This document shows positions 1 to 10,653 of a stretch of DNA of 64,000 nt, one piece after another. The DNA lies in NCBI RefSeq assembly GCF_013282745.1, contig NZ_CP054044.1, positions 2,666,001 through 2,730,000 of the forward strand. The letters are read 5' to 3'. Numbering within the stretch: the stretch's first letter is position 1; every line of letters starts with the position of its first letter. This stretch comes from Yersinia bercovieri ATCC 43970 (lineage in GTDB: Bacteria; Pseudomonadota; Gammaproteobacteria; Enterobacterales; Enterobacteriaceae). A program made the translations under genes and the position numbers. Under the pieces are notes generated by a model. The model did not search any database and was not told the origin of the DNA. It was given only the letters and a program-made list of their open reading frames with translations.

Positions 1-53
1 ATTTGTCCTAAAACTCGCACTTTACTCAATGCCATCATTTTACTCAGGTTCAT
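1..53 (-). other. possible start of an unrecognised ORF, cut by window edge
   Basis: After the rlmH stop, an ATG at 53 opens a frame that stays open to the window edge (17 codons, beginning MNLSKMMALSKV). In E. coli the next gene is mrdA (PBP2), but these residues do not resemble the start of PBP2 that I know. The AGGA on the minus strand near positions 6-9 could instead be the ribosome binding site of a gene, possibly mrdA, that starts just outside the window. The piece is too short to decide. Confidence 0.2.
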
Positions 54-60
54 CGCCCGC

Positions 61-531
61 TTATTCCCGGTGATAGGGGTGATTGGTCGTAATACTCCAG
101 GCGCGATAGAGGCTCTCGGCCACTAATACACGCACTAAAGGATGGGGTAGCGTTAGCACTGAGAGCGACCAGCTCTGCTCGGCGGCAGCTTTACAGGCCG
201 GGGCTAACCCCTCAGGCCCGCCAATCAACAGACTGACATCACGGCCATCCTGCTTCCAGCGCTCTAATTGCTGAGCTAATTGCGGGGTCTCCCAGGGAGT
301 GCCTGGGATATCCAGCGTGACAATGCGGTTGTTTTTGCCAACCGCCGCCAGCATTAGCTCGCCCTCTTTTTCCAAAATGCGTTTGATATCGGCATTTTTG
401 CCCCGCTTACCTGCCGGTATCTCTACCAACTCTAAGGGCATATCTTTGGGAAAGCGGCGCAGGTAATCGGTAAAACCTGTCTGCACCCAGTCAGGCATTT
501 TAGTGCCGACGGCTACCAGTTGCAGTTTCAC
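61..531 (-). CDS. rlmH: 23S rRNA pseudouridine(1915)-N3-methyltransferase RlmH
   Basis: SPOUT-class methyltransferase that methylates pseudouridine 1915 in helix 69 of 23S rRNA, using S-adenosylmethionine and acting on the assembled 70S ribosome. The 156 residues match the family length. The SAM-binding knot motif IGGPEG lies at about residues 103-108 and the C-terminal signature LYRAW...NHPYHRE is intact. The start is a GTG at 531, 3 nt after the rsfS stop; the end of rsfS (TGGAGC) supplies the ribosome binding site, so the two genes are probably translationally coupled. Confidence 0.97.
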   Translation of the reverse strand: MKLQLVAVGTKMPDWVQTGFTDYLRRFPKDMPLELVEIPAGKRGKNADIKRILEKEGELMLAAVGKNNRIVTLDIPGTPWETPQLAQQLERWKQDGRDVSLLIGGPEGLAPACKAAAEQSWSLSVLTLPHPLVRVLVAESLYRAWSITTNHPYHRE

Positions 532-534
532 CGC

Positions 535-852
535 TTAGCTCCAGAGTTTTTCCAGTTCATACAGACGGCGGCTCTCTTCTTGCATCACATGGACAATCAC
601 TTCGCCCAGATCAACCACAACCCAGTCAGAGACACCCTGACCTTCAACGCCCAGTGGGATCATGCCTGCAACACGGGACTCTTGTACCAGATTATCTGCC
701 AGAGCCATAACATGGCGGGTCGAGGTACCGGTGCAGATGATCATGCAATCAGTGATACTGGACTTACCTTGAACATCCAGAGCAATAATGTCCTGGCCTT
801 TCAAATCATCGAGCTTGTCGATAACAAATTCTTGGAGCGCTTTACCTTGCAA
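535..852 (-). CDS. rsfS: ribosomal silencing factor RsfS
   Basis: Binds protein uL14 of the 50S subunit and blocks joining with 30S, lowering translation in stationary phase or starvation. The 105 residues, beginning MQGKALQEF and ending [11 protein letters not shown], align over the full length with E. coli RsfS (YbeB). The start codon is TTG at 852, preceded by a purine-rich GAGGGGG at good spacing; no ATG is available upstream in frame. It lies directly before rlmH, forming a leftward ribosome-related pair. An ERIC element separates it from nadD; the E. coli gene between them, cobC, is absent here. Confidence 0.97.
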   Translation of the reverse strand: MQGKALQEFVIDKLDDLKGQDIIALDVQGKSSITDCMIICTGTSTRHVMALADNLVQESRVAGMIPLGVEGQGVSDWVVVDLGEVIVHVMQEESRRLYELEKLWS

Positions 853-878
853 AGGTTCCCCCTCGGGTGTTTTCTGTC

Positions 879-1005
879 TATACCCTTCGTCCTTGAAGTT
901 GCAGGGTTGTTAGCTACACTAACTCACCCGAATCACTTACTAATGTAAGCTCATCGGGATGCGTGCGCTTGCTGCCTACCTGCAACGCCAAGTTCTTTGG
1001 ATATA
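879..1005. repeat. ERIC intergenic repeat (about 127 bp)
   Basis: The stretch between nadD and rsfS starts with TATACCC and ends with GGATATA. It carries the recognisable ERIC core: CTCACCC, then the palindromic CTTACTAATGTAAG at about 939-952, then CTCATCGGGAT. Its length equals the canonical ERIC of about 127 bp, and its arms (ACCCTTCGTCCTTGAAGTTGC on one side, TGCAACGCCAAGTT on the other) are complementary. ERICs are non-coding, non-autonomous repeats that fold when transcribed. Here it would sit in the nadD-rsfS transcript, just upstream of rsfS. Confidence 0.85.
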
Positions 1006-1145
1006 TAATGTTCTTAGGTACTGTTTTGCGGGAGATTCCGCGAACAGTTACCGGTATGAACAGTTATAATGTATCGGTTTTTCAGTGAATACCTGAAATT
1101 TAGCGGCGGAGTATAACATGGGTCAATGCGTCGCGATATAAACCC

Positions 1146-1808
1146 TCAGCCGCGATACAAACCTTGTAATTCAATATATCGCTGCACAGCACGTGGTAGC
1201 AGGTCATCGCAACTTTCACCATGATGACGTCGGTGGCGAATATCAGTTGCAGAAATGTCCAACAGTGGTGTATCTGCCAAATAGATTGCCCCCTGTGGCC
1301 GCAGGCTCAACGCGAGTGGATCAAAGACCCGGTGTTCGTCGAGCCACTGCTGCAACGCTGGTGTTTCCAGTGTTTGGGCATAACCAGGGCGGGCACAGAC
1401 CAACAGATGGCACACATCTAACAGTGATTCCCAGCGATACCACTTATGCAGTGACAATAATGAATCCTGCCCAATGATAAACGCTAACGGCACTTCAGCA
1501 CCACGTTCTTTACGCAGAGATTCAAGTGTATCGATGGTGAATGATGGCGTGTCACGTAATAACTCTCGTGAATCAACGCTAAACAGCGGATTATCGGCAA
1601 TCGCCAACTCAACCATTTTCAGCCGTTGCTGTGCATTGGCCTCAGGTTGAGGGCGATGAGGCGGCACATGATTAGGCAGTAAAATAATGTGTTGCAGGCC
1701 CACTTGTTGCGCCAAAGCTTCAACTGGCTTCAAATGGCCATAATGAATTGGATCAAAAGTACCGCCGAACAGGGCATGTAGGGTGCGAGTCGGGGAGTTA
1801 TTGGGCAT
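1146..1808 (-). CDS. nadD: nicotinate-nucleotide adenylyltransferase NadD
   Basis: Transfers AMP from ATP to nicotinate mononucleotide, making deamido-NAD in the NAD pathway. From the ATG at 1808 the protein has 220 residues. The nucleotidyltransferase motif [11 protein letters not shown] lies at about residues 15-25 and the second signature ISATDIR is near the C-terminus. A longer frame opens upstream, but the ATG at 1808 gives the family length. It overlaps the end of holA by 11 nt, so the two are co-translated, probably as part of leuS-lptE-holA-nadD. Confidence 0.96.
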   Translation of the reverse strand: MPNNSPTRTLHALFGGTFDPIHYGHLKPVEALAQQVGLQHIILLPNHVPPHRPQPEANAQQRLKMVELAIADNPLFSVDSRELLRDTPSFTIDTLESLRKERGAEVPLAFIIGQDSLLSLHKWYRWESLLDVCHLLVCARPGYAQTLETPALQQWLDEHRVFDPLALSLRPQGAIYLADTPLLDISATDIRHRRHHGESCDDLLPRAVQRYIELQGLYRG

Positions 1809-2832
1809 TAAAAAAGCTCTCAGGTAAAATTTTGCCACACATCAGCATAGATAGCGTTTCTAACTCAGGCCAGATTGATTGACCATAATCCTGTTTCAGG
1901 CGAATTTCCATTTGTGTCAGCAAATGAACGGCTTGTTGCAGTTGCTGCATGGAGAGACGTTGCAGTGCCTGAGTCATCATTGGGCGGCGGTTCTGCCACA
2001 CTTTGAATTGATCAAACAAGGCGCGTAGCGGCACTTGATCCATACGCCGTTTCAGTGTTAACAACTGCAATAATTCACGCTGTAGAGTGCGCAGCAAAAT
2101 AATGGGTTCGCTATCTTCTTGCTGTAACTGTTGCAGGATATGCCAGGCGCGTTTGCTTTTACCGGCCAATAAGGCATCCAGCCAGTGATACGGCGTAAAA
2201 TGCGCGGCATCATTGACCGCTTGTTCTACTTTGGGCAGTGTCAATTTGCCATCGGGGTAGAGCAATGAGAGGCGTTCCAGTGCTTGCGATAGCGCCAGCA
2301 GATTGCCTTCGTAGCAGTAACACAGCAGTTGAATGGCGGCATCATCAATGTCGAGATTCAGGCTCTTGGCTCGCGTGCTGACCCAGCGTGGCAGCTGTGC
2401 CTGTTCGGGGGGTTGGCAACTAACCAAAACGCCGTTGGTGCTGAGTGCCTTAAACCAGGCACTATTTTCTTGTGCTTTGGTGAGCTTATTTGCCCGCAAA
2501 ATCAGCAAAATATCAGGGTGCAATAGCCCGGATAATTTGACCAATTGCTCATTCATCGGTGCCGTCAACCCACTCTCAGGAAAACTCAATAGCAGTGTCT
2601 GGCGGCTGGCAAATAGGCTCAGTGCCTGACAGAGGCTAAAGATACTCTCCCATTCAGTATGGGCATCTAGCGTAAAGCTGAAATGTTCGGTGAAATCATG
2701 TTGTGCTGCCACCCGACGAATATGGTCCTGACTCTCCTGCAACAGTAGCGGCTCATTGCCACATAGCAGATAGCTTGTGCGCAGCCCCTCATGGAGCTGC
2801 GCGACAAGTTGTTCAGGGTAGACTCGGATCAT
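1798..2832 (-). CDS. holA: DNA polymerase III subunit delta
   Basis: Delta subunit of the clamp loader (gamma complex); it opens the beta sliding clamp so it can be loaded at primer termini. The 344 residues match the E. coli protein over the full length, with the AAA+-like N-terminal domain that contacts beta and a C-terminal collar helix region. The ATG at 2832 overlaps the lptE stop by 4 nt (ATGA) and the 3' end overlaps nadD, as in other enterobacteria. Confidence 0.96.
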   Translation of the reverse strand: MIRVYPEQLVAQLHEGLRTSYLLCGNEPLLLQESQDHIRRVAAQHDFTEHFSFTLDAHTEWESIFSLCQALSLFASRQTLLLSFPESGLTAPMNEQLVKLSGLLHPDILLILRANKLTKAQENSAWFKALSTNGVLVSCQPPEQAQLPRWVSTRAKSLNLDIDDAAIQLLCYCYEGNLLALSQALERLSLLYPDGKLTLPKVEQAVNDAAHFTPYHWLDALLAGKSKRAWHILQQLQQEDSEPIILLRTLQRELLQLLTLKRRMDQVPLRALFDQFKVWQNRRPMMTQALQRLSMQQLQQAVHLLTQMEIRLKQDYGQSIWPELETLSMLMCGKILPESFFNAQ

Positions 2833-3452
2833 TGGGCGGAGTTACTGGCTGCTGGTTTGCCAATATTGATCTCTTTGACCGGGGCCATTTTAGTGGCGCT
2901 GGTTGCGTTGTTGCCGCTAACCGATTTATCGCCATTTTCCTGCCCATTTTTGATCTCCGCAGCATGCACGGTTAGGAGCTGCCGCACTAACTGCTGGGCT
3001 GCCTGAACACGCATCTCTTGGCGAAGAACCTCAGCTTCTGCATCTTTTGCAAGTGCAGTCAACGGGTTATCGAAGAAGGTGCGGAAGATATTGACCCGCA
3101 GTGGGTAGATATCATGGCCCGGTATTAATACCTGCGCCTGCACATGCAACACTAACTGATACTCAGCCGTTACACCGTTGCGGAATATTGACACGGTATC
3201 CTGATTTTCGGATGAGCCAATAATCCGCAAGGCCGGTAGGTCTTTGCGCATTGGGTCATCAACAATGGTGACGTTGCTTAAACGCAATTGTTGACGCACT
3301 GCACGGGTTAGCGGGCCATAAGGGTCAGCACTTTCCAGTAGTAATTTTTGCAGTTCAGGCGGCACCTGAGTGGTGCCACGCAGATTAAAGCCACAGCCAG
3401 CGGTGACCAGCACCGCCAACCCCAGCAACAGCGTCAGAATAGGATGTCGCAC
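2829..3452 (-). CDS. lptE: LPS-assembly lipoprotein LptE
   Basis: Outer-membrane lipoprotein that plugs the LptD barrel and helps place lipopolysaccharide in the outer leaflet. The 207 residues begin with a lipoprotein signal peptide with lipobox TAGC (cysteine at about residue 20), then [11 protein letters not shown], typical of LptE (RlpB). The C-terminal part after about residue 170 is low-complexity and variable. The start is GTG at 3452 after a good AGGAG. It lies 14 nt after leuS and overlaps holA by 4 nt. Confidence 0.95.
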   Translation of the reverse strand: MRHPILTLLLGLAVLVTAGCGFNLRGTTQVPPELQKLLLESADPYGPLTRAVRQQLRLSNVTIVDDPMRKDLPALRIIGSSENQDTVSIFRNGVTAEYQLVLHVQAQVLIPGHDIYPLRVNIFRTFFDNPLTALAKDAEAEVLRQEMRVQAAQQLVRQLLTVHAAEIKNGQENGDKSVSGNNATSATKMAPVKEINIGKPAASNSAQ

Positions 3453-3466
3453 AACTCCTCCTTGTC

Positions 3467-6049
3467 TTAACCCACAACCAGGTTAAGCAGTTTGCCAGGG
3501 ACATAGATGACTTTACGCACAGTAACTCCATCCAGGTATTTAGCCACCAAGTGCTCTTGACCAGCACGTTCGCGAACTTGTTCTTCAGTGGCATCGGCAG
3601 GCACTGTAATTCTGCCACGCACTTTACCATTAACCTGTACGACAACTAATTTAGAGTCTTCGATCATCGCTTGTTCATCGGCGATTGGCCATGGTGCGGT
3701 ATCAATATCACCTTCGCCACCCAGCGCTTGCCACAAAGTGAAGCAGACGTGAGGGGTAAATGGATAAAGCATACGCACCACTGCCAGTAATGCTTCTTGC
3801 AGCAGAGCGCGGTCTTGCTCCGTTTCTTGAGGGGCGCGGCCCAACTTGTTCATCAACTCCATTACCGCCGCGATGGCGGTATTGAAGGTTTGGCGGCGAC
3901 CCACGTCATCGGTGACCTTGGCAATCGTCTTGTGCAGGTCACGACGCAGGGATTTTTGCTCATTCGTCAGGTTGGCAATATCCAACGGGGCAGTTGCGCC
4001 TTTTGCGGTGTGATCAAAGACCAGACGCCAGACACGTTTCAGGAAGCGGTTTGCTCCCTCAACGCCAGACTCTTGCCACTCCAACGTCATTTCTGCCGGG
4101 GATGCAAACATCATAAACAGGCGTACGGTATCCGCACCGTATTTCTCTACCATAACCTGCGGGTCTATACCGTTATTTTTCGATTTCGACATTTTGCTCA
4201 TGCCGGCATACACCAGTTCATGGCCTTCAGCATCGGTCGCTTTAATAATGCGGCCTTTATCATCACGCTCGACGATAGCATCCACAGGCGAAACCCAAAT
4301 ACGTTCACCGCTAGTGCCGGTGTAGTAGAAGGCATCAGCCAATACCATGCCCTGACACAGCAGGCGCTTGGCTGGCTCGTCGGAATCCACCAGACCTGCA
4401 TCACGCAGCAATTTGTGGAAGAAACGGAAGTACATCAGGTGCATGATGGCATGTTCAATACCACCGACATACTGATCGACCGGCAGCCAGTAGTTAGCGG
4501 CGGCGGGGTCTAGCATACCTTCATCAAATTGTGGGCAGGTGTAGCGTGCGTAGTACCAGGATGACTCCATAAAGGTATCGAAGGTATCGGTTTCACGTAG
4601 GCCCGGCATGCCGTTGACGGTGGTTTTAGCCCACTCAGGGTCAGCCTTGATTGGGCTGGAGATACCGTCCATCACCACATCTTCTGGCAGAATAACCGGC
4701 AGTTGATCTTCTGGTGTTGGCACTACAGTGCCGTCTTCCAGTGTCACCATTGGGATTGGGGCACCCCAATAGCGCTGACGGGAGACACCCCAGTCACGCA
4801 GGCGGTAATTGACTTTGCGCTGGCCAACACCGAGTGCGACCAGTTTGTCGGCAATAGCATTAAAGCCATCTTCATAATTCAGGCCATCAAACTCGCCAGA
4901 ATTGAACAGGGTGCCTTTTTCGGTCAGGGCCTCTTTGGTGACATCTGGTTCGCTGCCGTCTGCGGCCAAAATAACCGCTTTGATTGGCAGGTGGTATTTG
5001 GTGGCGAACTCCCAGTCACGGGCATCGTGGCCTGGAACGGACATGACTGCGCCAGTGCCGTAATCCATCAAGACAAAGTTAGCAGCCCAGATAGCCAGTT
5101 TCTCGCCAGTCAGCGGGTGGATGGCGTAGAGACCGGTCGCCATGCCTTTTTTCTCCATGGTAGCCATTTCAGCTTCGGCAACCTTGGTGTTACGGCATTC
5201 AGCAACAAAATCGGCCAGTGCAGGGTTGGTTTCAGCCGCTTGCAGTGACAGAGGGTGACCGGCAGCAACCGCCAGGTAGGTTACGCCCATAAAGGTATCT
5301 GGACGGGTGGTATAAACAGAGAGTTTCTCTTCGCTATCCAGCACCTCAAAAACGATATCAACGCCTTCGGAGCGGCCAATCCAGTTGCGTTGCATGGTTT
5401 TCACCTGCTCAGGCCAGCTTTCCAGCGTGTCCAGATCATTAAGCAACTGATCAGCGTAATCGGTGATTTTGATAAACCACTGTGGGATCTCTTTACGTTC
5501 AACTTTGGTATCACAACGCCAGCAGCAACCGTCGATCACTTGCTCGTTAGCCAGCACGGTCAGATCGTGTGGACACCAGTTAACCGCCGAGGTCTTTTTG
5601 TAGACCATGCCTTTTTCGTACAACTTGGTGAAGAACCACTGTTCCCAACGGTAGTAGTCAGGTTTACAGGTGGCAATTTCACGATCCCAGTCGTAGCCGA
5701 AGCCCAGTAGTTTCAACTGGTTCTTCATGTATTCAATATTGTCGTAAGTCCAGGGGGCCGGCGCGGTGTTGTTTTTTACCGCAGCGCCTTCCGCAGGCAG
5801 GCCAAATGCATCCCAGCCAATCGGTTGTAACACGTTCTTGCCCAGCATACGTTGGTAGCGGGAGATAACATCACCAATGGTGTAGTTACGAACGTGGCCC
5901 ATATGTAGACGCCCTGAAGGGTACGGCAGCATAGATAGGCAGTAATATTTTTCTTTGCTAGCGTCTTCAGTGACTTTAAACGTCTGCTTCTCTTGCCAGT
6001 GAAGTTGTACTTGCGTTTCGATATCTTCTGGGCGGTATTGCTCTTGCAT
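3467..6049 (-). CDS. leuS: leucine--tRNA ligase
   Basis: Class I aminoacyl-tRNA synthetase that charges tRNA-Leu, with an editing (CP1) domain that removes mischarged amino acids. The 860 residues equal the E. coli length. The HIGH-type motif HMGH is at residues 49-52, the zinc-binding region and CP1 editing domain are in the middle, KMSKS lies in the segment [14 protein letters not shown], and the C-terminal tRNA-binding domain is complete. It is the first gene of the leftward leuS-lptE-holA-nadD unit, with about 370 bp of upstream non-coding DNA. Confidence 0.98.
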   Translation of the reverse strand: MQEQYRPEDIETQVQLHWQEKQTFKVTEDASKEKYYCLSMLPYPSGRLHMGHVRNYTIGDVISRYQRMLGKNVLQPIGWDAFGLPAEGAAVKNNTAPAPWTYDNIEYMKNQLKLLGFGYDWDREIATCKPDYYRWEQWFFTKLYEKGMVYKKTSAVNWCPHDLTVLANEQVIDGCCWRCDTKVERKEIPQWFIKITDYADQLLNDLDTLESWPEQVKTMQRNWIGRSEGVDIVFEVLDSEEKLSVYTTRPDTFMGVTYLAVAAGHPLSLQAAETNPALADFVAECRNTKVAEAEMATMEKKGMATGLYAIHPLTGEKLAIWAANFVLMDYGTGAVMSVPGHDARDWEFATKYHLPIKAVILAADGSEPDVTKEALTEKGTLFNSGEFDGLNYEDGFNAIADKLVALGVGQRKVNYRLRDWGVSRQRYWGAPIPMVTLEDGTVVPTPEDQLPVILPEDVVMDGISSPIKADPEWAKTTVNGMPGLRETDTFDTFMESSWYYARYTCPQFDEGMLDPAAANYWLPVDQYVGGIEHAIMHLMYFRFFHKLLRDAGLVDSDEPAKRLLCQGMVLADAFYYTGTSGERIWVSPVDAIVERDDKGRIIKATDAEGHELVYAGMSKMSKSKNNGIDPQVMVEKYGADTVRLFMMFASPAEMTLEWQESGVEGANRFLKRVWRLVFDHTAKGATAPLDIANLTNEQKSLRRDLHKTIAKVTDDVGRRQTFNTAIAAVMELMNKLGRAPQETEQDRALLQEALLAVVRMLYPFTPHVCFTLWQALGGEGDIDTAPWPIADEQAMIEDSKLVVVQVNGKVRGRITVPADATEEQVRERAGQEHLVAKYLDGVTVRKVIYVPGKLLNLVVG

Positions 6050-6423
6050 GGCGGCCAGTGGTCCTATAGTGAAAAACAGCTACGCCTGTAGCATCATCTG
6101 TTTCATATCATAAAGAGAGATCCGCATAGCATAGCCGATAAGCGGCAGCGGCAACAACACTCAGCACCCCACAGACGGTTTTTTCTGCGTAGTGGATGGC
6201 AGAAATCACCAAAGTGGGGGAGAAACAACCTGCGGGTACAGTGACCTTAGTCATTTACGACTAAAATTATTAACGTTAACTTTATTATCTAAGTAACAGG
6301 CTTGAAACCCAAAAGTCAGAGAGTCACCAGCTGTAGGGAGTTCGCCTGCTGACTGTTTTGTTTCATCACAACTTTGCTTCATCACAACTGTGCTTTATCA
6401 CACCCGTGGATCGAGGAGACAAT
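6050..6423. other. leuS / ybeL divergent intergenic region
   Basis: This 374-bp gap separates leuS (leftward) from ybeL (rightward) and should hold both promoters. An inverted repeat TTAGTC...GACTAA is at 6247-6264 and a 10-bp palindrome TTAACGTTAA near 6270. A short direct repeat (CATCACAACTTTG / CATCACAACTGTG) precedes ybeL. No gene or clear operator was recognised. Confidence 0.5.
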
Positions 6424-6906
6424 ATGAACAAGGTAGCTCAATATTATCGCGAGTTAGTGACATCACTGACTGAACGCTTGAAAAATGGTGAACGTGATAT
6501 CGATAAGCTGGTGGACAGCGCTGAACAGCGGCTGGATGCCGTTGAAGAGTTAACCCGCAGTGAAGTTGAGCAGATAATTCAGGCGGTGCGCCGTGATCTG
6601 GAGGAGTTTGCACGTAGCTATGAAGAGAGCAAGGATGAATTCAGTGACAGCGTCTTTATGCGGGTCATTAAAGAGAGCTTATGGCAGGAGTTGGCTGATA
6701 TCACCGATAAAACTCAGCTAGAGTGGCGTGAAGTGTTTAAAGATGTCAGCCACCATGGGGTTTATCACAGCGGTGAGGTGGTCGGGCTAGGGAATTTGGT
6801 CTGTGAAAAGTGCCATCACCACCTGGCCTTCTATACCCCAGAAGTGCTGCCGCTCTGCCCAAAATGTGGTCATGACCAATTCAATCGCCGACCATTCCAG
6901 CCTTAG
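6424..6906 (+). CDS. ybeL: zinc ribbon-containing protein YbeL (DUF1451)
   Basis: Small cytoplasmic protein of unproven function, conserved beside leuS in enterobacteria. From the ATG at 6424 (after a strong GAGGAG) it has 160 residues. The N-terminal two-thirds is charged and helical, probably coiled coil (RLKNGERDIDKLVDSAEQRL). The C-terminus has two CxxC pairs, CEKC and CPKC, forming a zinc ribbon. A longer reading frame reaches 6358, but the ribosome binding site supports 6424. Confidence 0.9.
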   Translation: MNKVAQYYRELVTSLTERLKNGERDIDKLVDSAEQRLDAVEELTRSEVEQIIQAVRRDLEEFARSYEESKDEFSDSVFMRVIKESLWQELADITDKTQLEWREVFKDVSHHGVYHSGEVVGLGNLVCEKCHHHLAFYTPEVLPLCPKCGHDQFNRRPFQP

Positions 6907-6959
6907 CCCTGCGAAGTAGGATTTGCCCCTCTCTCAGTTGAGGAGGGGCAGTACAGCAA

Positions 6960-7685
6960 TTAATGCAGAATTTTTGCCAGGAAGTCTTTGGCGCGATCAG
7001 ATTTTGGGTTGTTAAAGAAATCATCTTTGTTGCTGTCTTCGACGATCTTCCCCTCATCCATAAAGATAACCCGGTTAGCCACTTTACGGGCAAAGCCCAT
7101 CTCGTGGGTCACCACCATCATGGTCATCCCTTCCAGTGCCAGTTTGACCATCACATCCAGCACTTCATTGATCATTTCTGGATCAAGGGCTGAAGTCGGT
7201 TCGTCAAATAGCATAGCGATGGGGTCCATACAGAGTGCGCGCGCAATCGCCACACGTTGCTGCTGGCCACCCGATAGCTGAGAAGGGAATTTGTCGGCGT
7301 GGGTAGTCAGGCCGACACGCTCTAACAGTTTCAGGCCCTTTTCACGGGCTGCGGCTTTATCGCGGCCCAACACTTTGATTTGCGCCAGTGTCAGATTTTC
7401 AATGATCGACAAGTGTGGGAAGAGTTCGAAATGTTGGAACACCATGCCCACTTTGGAACGCAACTGCGCCAAATTGGTCCCTTTATCATTCACACCAATA
7501 CCATTAACCGTAATGCTGCCTTTTTGAATAGGTTCCAGCCCGTTCACGGTTTTGATTAAGGTTGATTTACCTGAGCCAGAAGGGCCGCAGACCACCACGA
7601 CCTCACCTTTTTTAACTTCGGTGGTGCAGTCAGACAGCACCTGAAAGTGGCCGTACCACTTAGAAACATTTTTCAGGGAAATCAT
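6960..7685 (-). CDS. gltL: glutamate/aspartate ABC transporter ATP-binding protein
   Basis: ATPase of the GltIJKL importer for L-glutamate and L-aspartate. The 241 residues contain Walker [10 protein letters not shown], the Q-loop (FQHFELFPH), the ABC signature LSGGQQQR, Walker [12 protein letters not shown] and the switch histidine in VVTHEMGFA. The ATG at 7685 matches E. coli; a TTG one codon earlier is possible but unnecessary. The start shares a base with the gltK stop (TGATG), so the genes are translationally coupled. Confidence 0.97.
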   Translation of the reverse strand: MISLKNVSKWYGHFQVLSDCTTEVKKGEVVVVCGPSGSGKSTLIKTVNGLEPIQKGSITVNGIGVNDKGTNLAQLRSKVGMVFQHFELFPHLSIIENLTLAQIKVLGRDKAAAREKGLKLLERVGLTTHADKFPSQLSGGQQQRVAIARALCMDPIAMLFDEPTSALDPEMINEVLDVMVKLALEGMTMMVVTHEMGFARKVANRVIFMDEGKIVEDSNKDDFFNNPKSDRAKDFLAKILH

Positions 7686-8359
7686 CAAACAGTCCTTTTC
7701 TTCAAATAGTTAACCAGCATCGATGCGGCAATACTGATAACGAAATAAACCAAACCGGCAAACAGCACCATTTCGACCCGAGTCCCGTCCCGCTCGCCAA
7801 TATTGGTGGCGGTGCGGAAGAAATCGGCCAGGCTAAGGACATACACCAGTGATGTATCCTGAAATAACACTATTCCCTGAGTTAACAGCAGCGGCACCAT
7901 GGCGCGGAAAGCTTGGGGCAGGATAACCAATCTCATCGACTGGCCTTGTGTCATGCCCAACGCCAGAGCGGCAGAAGATTGCCCACGGGAGATACTTTGG
8001 ATACCCGCACGGATAATTTCTGAGTAATAGGCCGCTTCAAACAGCGAAAAGGCTACCATGGCGGAGATTAACCGAATATCAGTTTTTGGTGATAAGCCCA
8101 GCACATTTTGTAATAAGCTCGGGACCACCAGATAGAACCACAGTAGCACCATCACCAGCGGAATAGAGCGGAACACGTTGACATAGACGGTGGCAAACCA
8201 GCTGATGGCTTTAATCGGTGACAGGCGCATTACCGCCAGAACTGTCCCCCAGATAATCCCAAATACGATAGCGGTCAGGGTTATCTTGGCGGTAACAACC
8301 AAGCCTTGCAGTAGGTAAGGAATGCTGGGGCCGATAGAACTCCAATCAAATTCGTACAT
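7685..8359 (-). CDS. gltK: glutamate/aspartate ABC transporter permease GltK
   Basis: One of two inner-membrane permeases of the glutamate/aspartate importer. The 224 residues form a polar-amino-acid permease of the His/Glu/Gln family with about five membrane segments. The EAA loop for ATPase contact is recognisable ([20 protein letters not shown]). The start at 8359 overlaps the gltJ stop by one base, and the end overlaps gltL. Confidence 0.96.
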   Translation of the reverse strand: MYEFDWSSIGPSIPYLLQGLVVTAKITLTAIVFGIIWGTVLAVMRLSPIKAISWFATVYVNVFRSIPLVMVLLWFYLVVPSLLQNVLGLSPKTDIRLISAMVAFSLFEAAYYSEIIRAGIQSISRGQSSAALALGMTQGQSMRLVILPQAFRAMVPLLLTQGIVLFQDTSLVYVLSLADFFRTATNIGERDGTRVEMVLFAGLVYFVISIAASMLVNYLKKRTV

Positions 8360-9099
8360 TATTTACTCCCCAGATTGCCGGGTAACTGCACTTTCTTCTC
8401 AACTAATCGCATCACCAGCATGATCACGGCGTTGATCAGCACATAACCAAGAGTGATGGCGGTGAAGGACTCATAAGCGTGAGCTGAATAATCCAGCAAT
8501 TTACCCGCTTGTGCCGCCATATCCACCAGACCGATTGTTGAGGCGATCGCTGAGTTTTTAACCAGATTAACCATTTCTGAGGTCATCGGGGGAATAATCA
8601 CCCGGTAAGCATTAGGCAATAAAACATAACGATAAGTCTGTGGCAGGGTTAACCCCATTGCCAGACCGGCCGCTTTCTGACCCCGAGGCAGTGATTGGAT
8701 CCCTGCCCGTACCTGTTCGCAAACCCGTGCGGCAGTAAATAAGCCAAGGCAAATCACGGAAGAGAGGAAGAACTGTATATTGGGGTCCAGCTCACTTTTA
8801 AACCACATGCCGATGTCAACTGGCAACAGCTCCGGGACCACCAGATACCAGGTAAAGAATTGTACAATCAAGGGGACGTTACGAAATAGTTCAACGTAAC
8901 AGGTGCCTATTCCTGACAGAATTCGATTGGGTACAGTTCTTAAAATGCCAAACAGCGAGCCGATGAAAAAGGCGATCACCCATGCGCACAGTGACAACGC
9001 GATGGTGACTTGAAAGCCGGACCAAATCCAGCCGAGATAGGTGGTATTGCCGAAAGGGGCAGCTTGCAAGAAAATGCCCCAGTTCCAGTCTATTGACAT
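8359..9099 (-). CDS. gltJ: glutamate/aspartate ABC transporter permease GltJ
   Basis: Partner permease of GltK. The 246 residues have several membrane segments and the EAA-loop pattern [20 protein letters not shown]. It follows gltI after about 177 nt containing a strong hairpin with a T-run. That suggests gltJKL is expressed at a lower level than the periplasmic binding protein, as is usual for ABC importers. Confidence 0.96.
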   Translation of the reverse strand: MSIDWNWGIFLQAAPFGNTTYLGWIWSGFQVTIALSLCAWVIAFFIGSLFGILRTVPNRILSGIGTCYVELFRNVPLIVQFFTWYLVVPELLPVDIGMWFKSELDPNIQFFLSSVICLGLFTAARVCEQVRAGIQSLPRGQKAAGLAMGLTLPQTYRYVLLPNAYRVIIPPMTSEMVNLVKNSAIASTIGLVDMAAQAGKLLDYSAHAYESFTAITLGYVLINAVIMLVMRLVEKKVQLPGNLGSK

Positions 9100-9177
9100 A
9101 ACGAACTCCCTTAAGAGGATGGATAAGCCATCCTGATGACTGATGATTCAATGCGTTGCGGCCTCCCGAGGGTGAAC

Positions 9178-9212
9178 AAAAAAATGCGGAGTGGGGAACG
9201 GCCACCCCGCAT
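9178..9212 (-). terminator. attenuating terminator between gltI and gltJ
   Basis: Read on the minus strand, ATGCGGGGTGG pairs across a short loop with CCCCACTCCGCAT and is followed by seven Ts. This is a good intrinsic terminator placed inside the operon after gltI. A second hairpin (GGGCGGGCACTGCCTGCCC, about 9246-9264) follows the gltI stop directly. In E. coli and Salmonella the sRNA SroC derives from exactly this gltI-gltJ interval; whether a SroC-like RNA is made here cannot be told from sequence. Confidence 0.75.
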
Positions 9213-9276
9213 CCTGTATCCCAATCGGTCCATCATCAATCAGTAGGGCAGGCAGTGCCCGCCCTGATTATTATTG

Positions 9277-10206
9277 TTAGTTCAATGCTTTATCGTTAGG
9301 TGCTTTGAACAGCGCCTTCATTTCATCAGACAGTGAGAAATTCAGGTTAAGATTTTTAGGTGGAATTGGATTTTTGAACCAGCGGTCAAATGACTTCTCC
9401 GCTACACCCGAAGTTTGTGCGGTGGCGATGGTTTCATCCAACAGTGCTTTGAACGCGGGGTCATTTTTCCGCAACATACAGCCGTAAGCTTCCTGAGACT
9501 GCGCGGTGCCGACGATATCCCATTGGTCTGGTTTCTTCGCTTTGGCACGTTCACCAGCTAACAATGCATCATCCATCATAAAGGCGACTGCGCGACCACT
9601 CTCCAATGTGCGGAAAGAGTCACCGTGGTCTTTGGCGCTGATGATACGCATATTCATGTTGTCTTTTTCATTCAACTTATTCAGCAGAACTTCAGATGTG
9701 GTTCCGGACGTGACCACGACAGTTTTACCTGCCAAGTCTTTGAAATCTTTAACTTCAGAACCTTTTTTGGTCAGCAAACGGGTGCCGACAACAAAAATGG
9801 TATTAGAGAACGAAGCTTGCTGCTGACGTTCCAGGTTATTGGTGGTAGAACCACACTCGAAATCAAAGGTGCCGTTTTGCAGTAGTGGAATACGGTTTTG
9901 TGACGTGATCGGAATCAGTTTTACCTGCAAATCAGGCGCGTTAAGTTTTTTCTTAACGGCATCAACGATCAGATCAGAATAATCTTGTGCATAACCCACC
10001 ACTTTCTGCTGATTATCATAATAAGAGAAGGGAACGGAAGACTCACGATGACCCACCACGATAACGCCACTGTCTTTAATCTTCTTCAGAGTATCGACGG
10101 AGGCTTCCGCTTTCGCTGCGGGTTGTGCTGCCGCTTCTTCTGCTTGGGCTACGCCACTTGCCATCCCAGCTAACAGTAGCGCTAACGCCAATTTACGCAT
10201 ATGCAT
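9277..10206 (-). CDS. gltI: glutamate/aspartate periplasmic binding protein
   Basis: Solute-binding protein that captures glutamate and aspartate in the periplasm and delivers them to GltJK. The 309 residues start with a Sec signal peptide, likely cleaved after AQA (about residue 22), followed by an alanine-rich linker and an SBP-bac-3 fold. The ATG at 10206 follows GGAG at good spacing. It is the first gene of gltIJKL, with a long upstream region carrying a sigma-54-type promoter. Confidence 0.96.
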   Translation of the reverse strand: MHMRKLALALLLAGMASGVAQAEEAAAQPAAKAEASVDTLKKIKDSGVIVVGHRESSVPFSYYDNQQKVVGYAQDYSDLIVDAVKKKLNAPDLQVKLIPITSQNRIPLLQNGTFDFECGSTTNNLERQQQASFSNTIFVVGTRLLTKKGSEVKDFKDLAGKTVVVTSGTTSEVLLNKLNEKDNMNMRIISAKDHGDSFRTLESGRAVAFMMDDALLAGERAKAKKPDQWDIVGTAQSQEAYGCMLRKNDPAFKALLDETIATAQTSGVAEKSFDRWFKNPIPPKNLNLNFSLSDEMKALFKAPNDKALN

Positions 10207-10463
10207 GGTCCAACTCCTTTGCTGTTGTTTTATTGCTTAATGTTGTGTTTAAAAACAATGTCATACAAAAATATCGTACAAAAAACGGTGTGCAGCTAAA
10301 TGTTATTAGGCGAAAAATCGGTTTGTTTCGTTTTGGTGGTACAACCACCGATGTTTTGTTGGCCAACACGCGATTTTCGCTGTTACTTGTATCAGATTAT
10401 CTTTAAAAAATAGCAAATTGTTATGCAAATGATGAATAAATGTTTGTTTTTTGAGACGCAAAT

Positions 10464-10509
10464 CGCACCAAATAGAGGCAACAAAACATCCATGCACTGT
10501 AGTGGTGCG
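10464..10509 (-). promoter_or_regulatory. two NtrC-like sites in the gltI leader
   Basis: CGCACCAAATAGAGGCA (10464-10480) and TGCACTGTAGTGGTGCG (10493-10509) each match 12 of 17 positions of the NtrC consensus TGCACCAAAATGGTGCA. Their centres are 29 bp apart, close to three helical turns. They lie between the sigma-54 promoter and gltI, which is unusual because NtrC sites are normally upstream, although enhancers tolerate such positions. The assignment is from pattern only. Confidence 0.4.
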
Positions 10510-10653
10510 TAATGCGCCCTATAAATGTGCGGGCGAAAAACCGCGATCCTTCATTCGAAACTAACCTTTGTGTGCCTACTGCGGCAATACCCTACAATAG
10601 CTAAATGGTTGACCGGTATTTGCCGATAGTTAACACATTATGATTAGAAACAA

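Noticed and set aside
3797..4513. 238-codon open frame on the plus strand opposite leuS
   Set aside because: It lies fully inside the well-supported leuS on the other strand, has no recognisable product or ribosome binding site, and is explained by the codon bias of leuS. The same holds for the long frames opposite chb (33953-34567), kdpB (51269-51841) and leuS (4703-5248).
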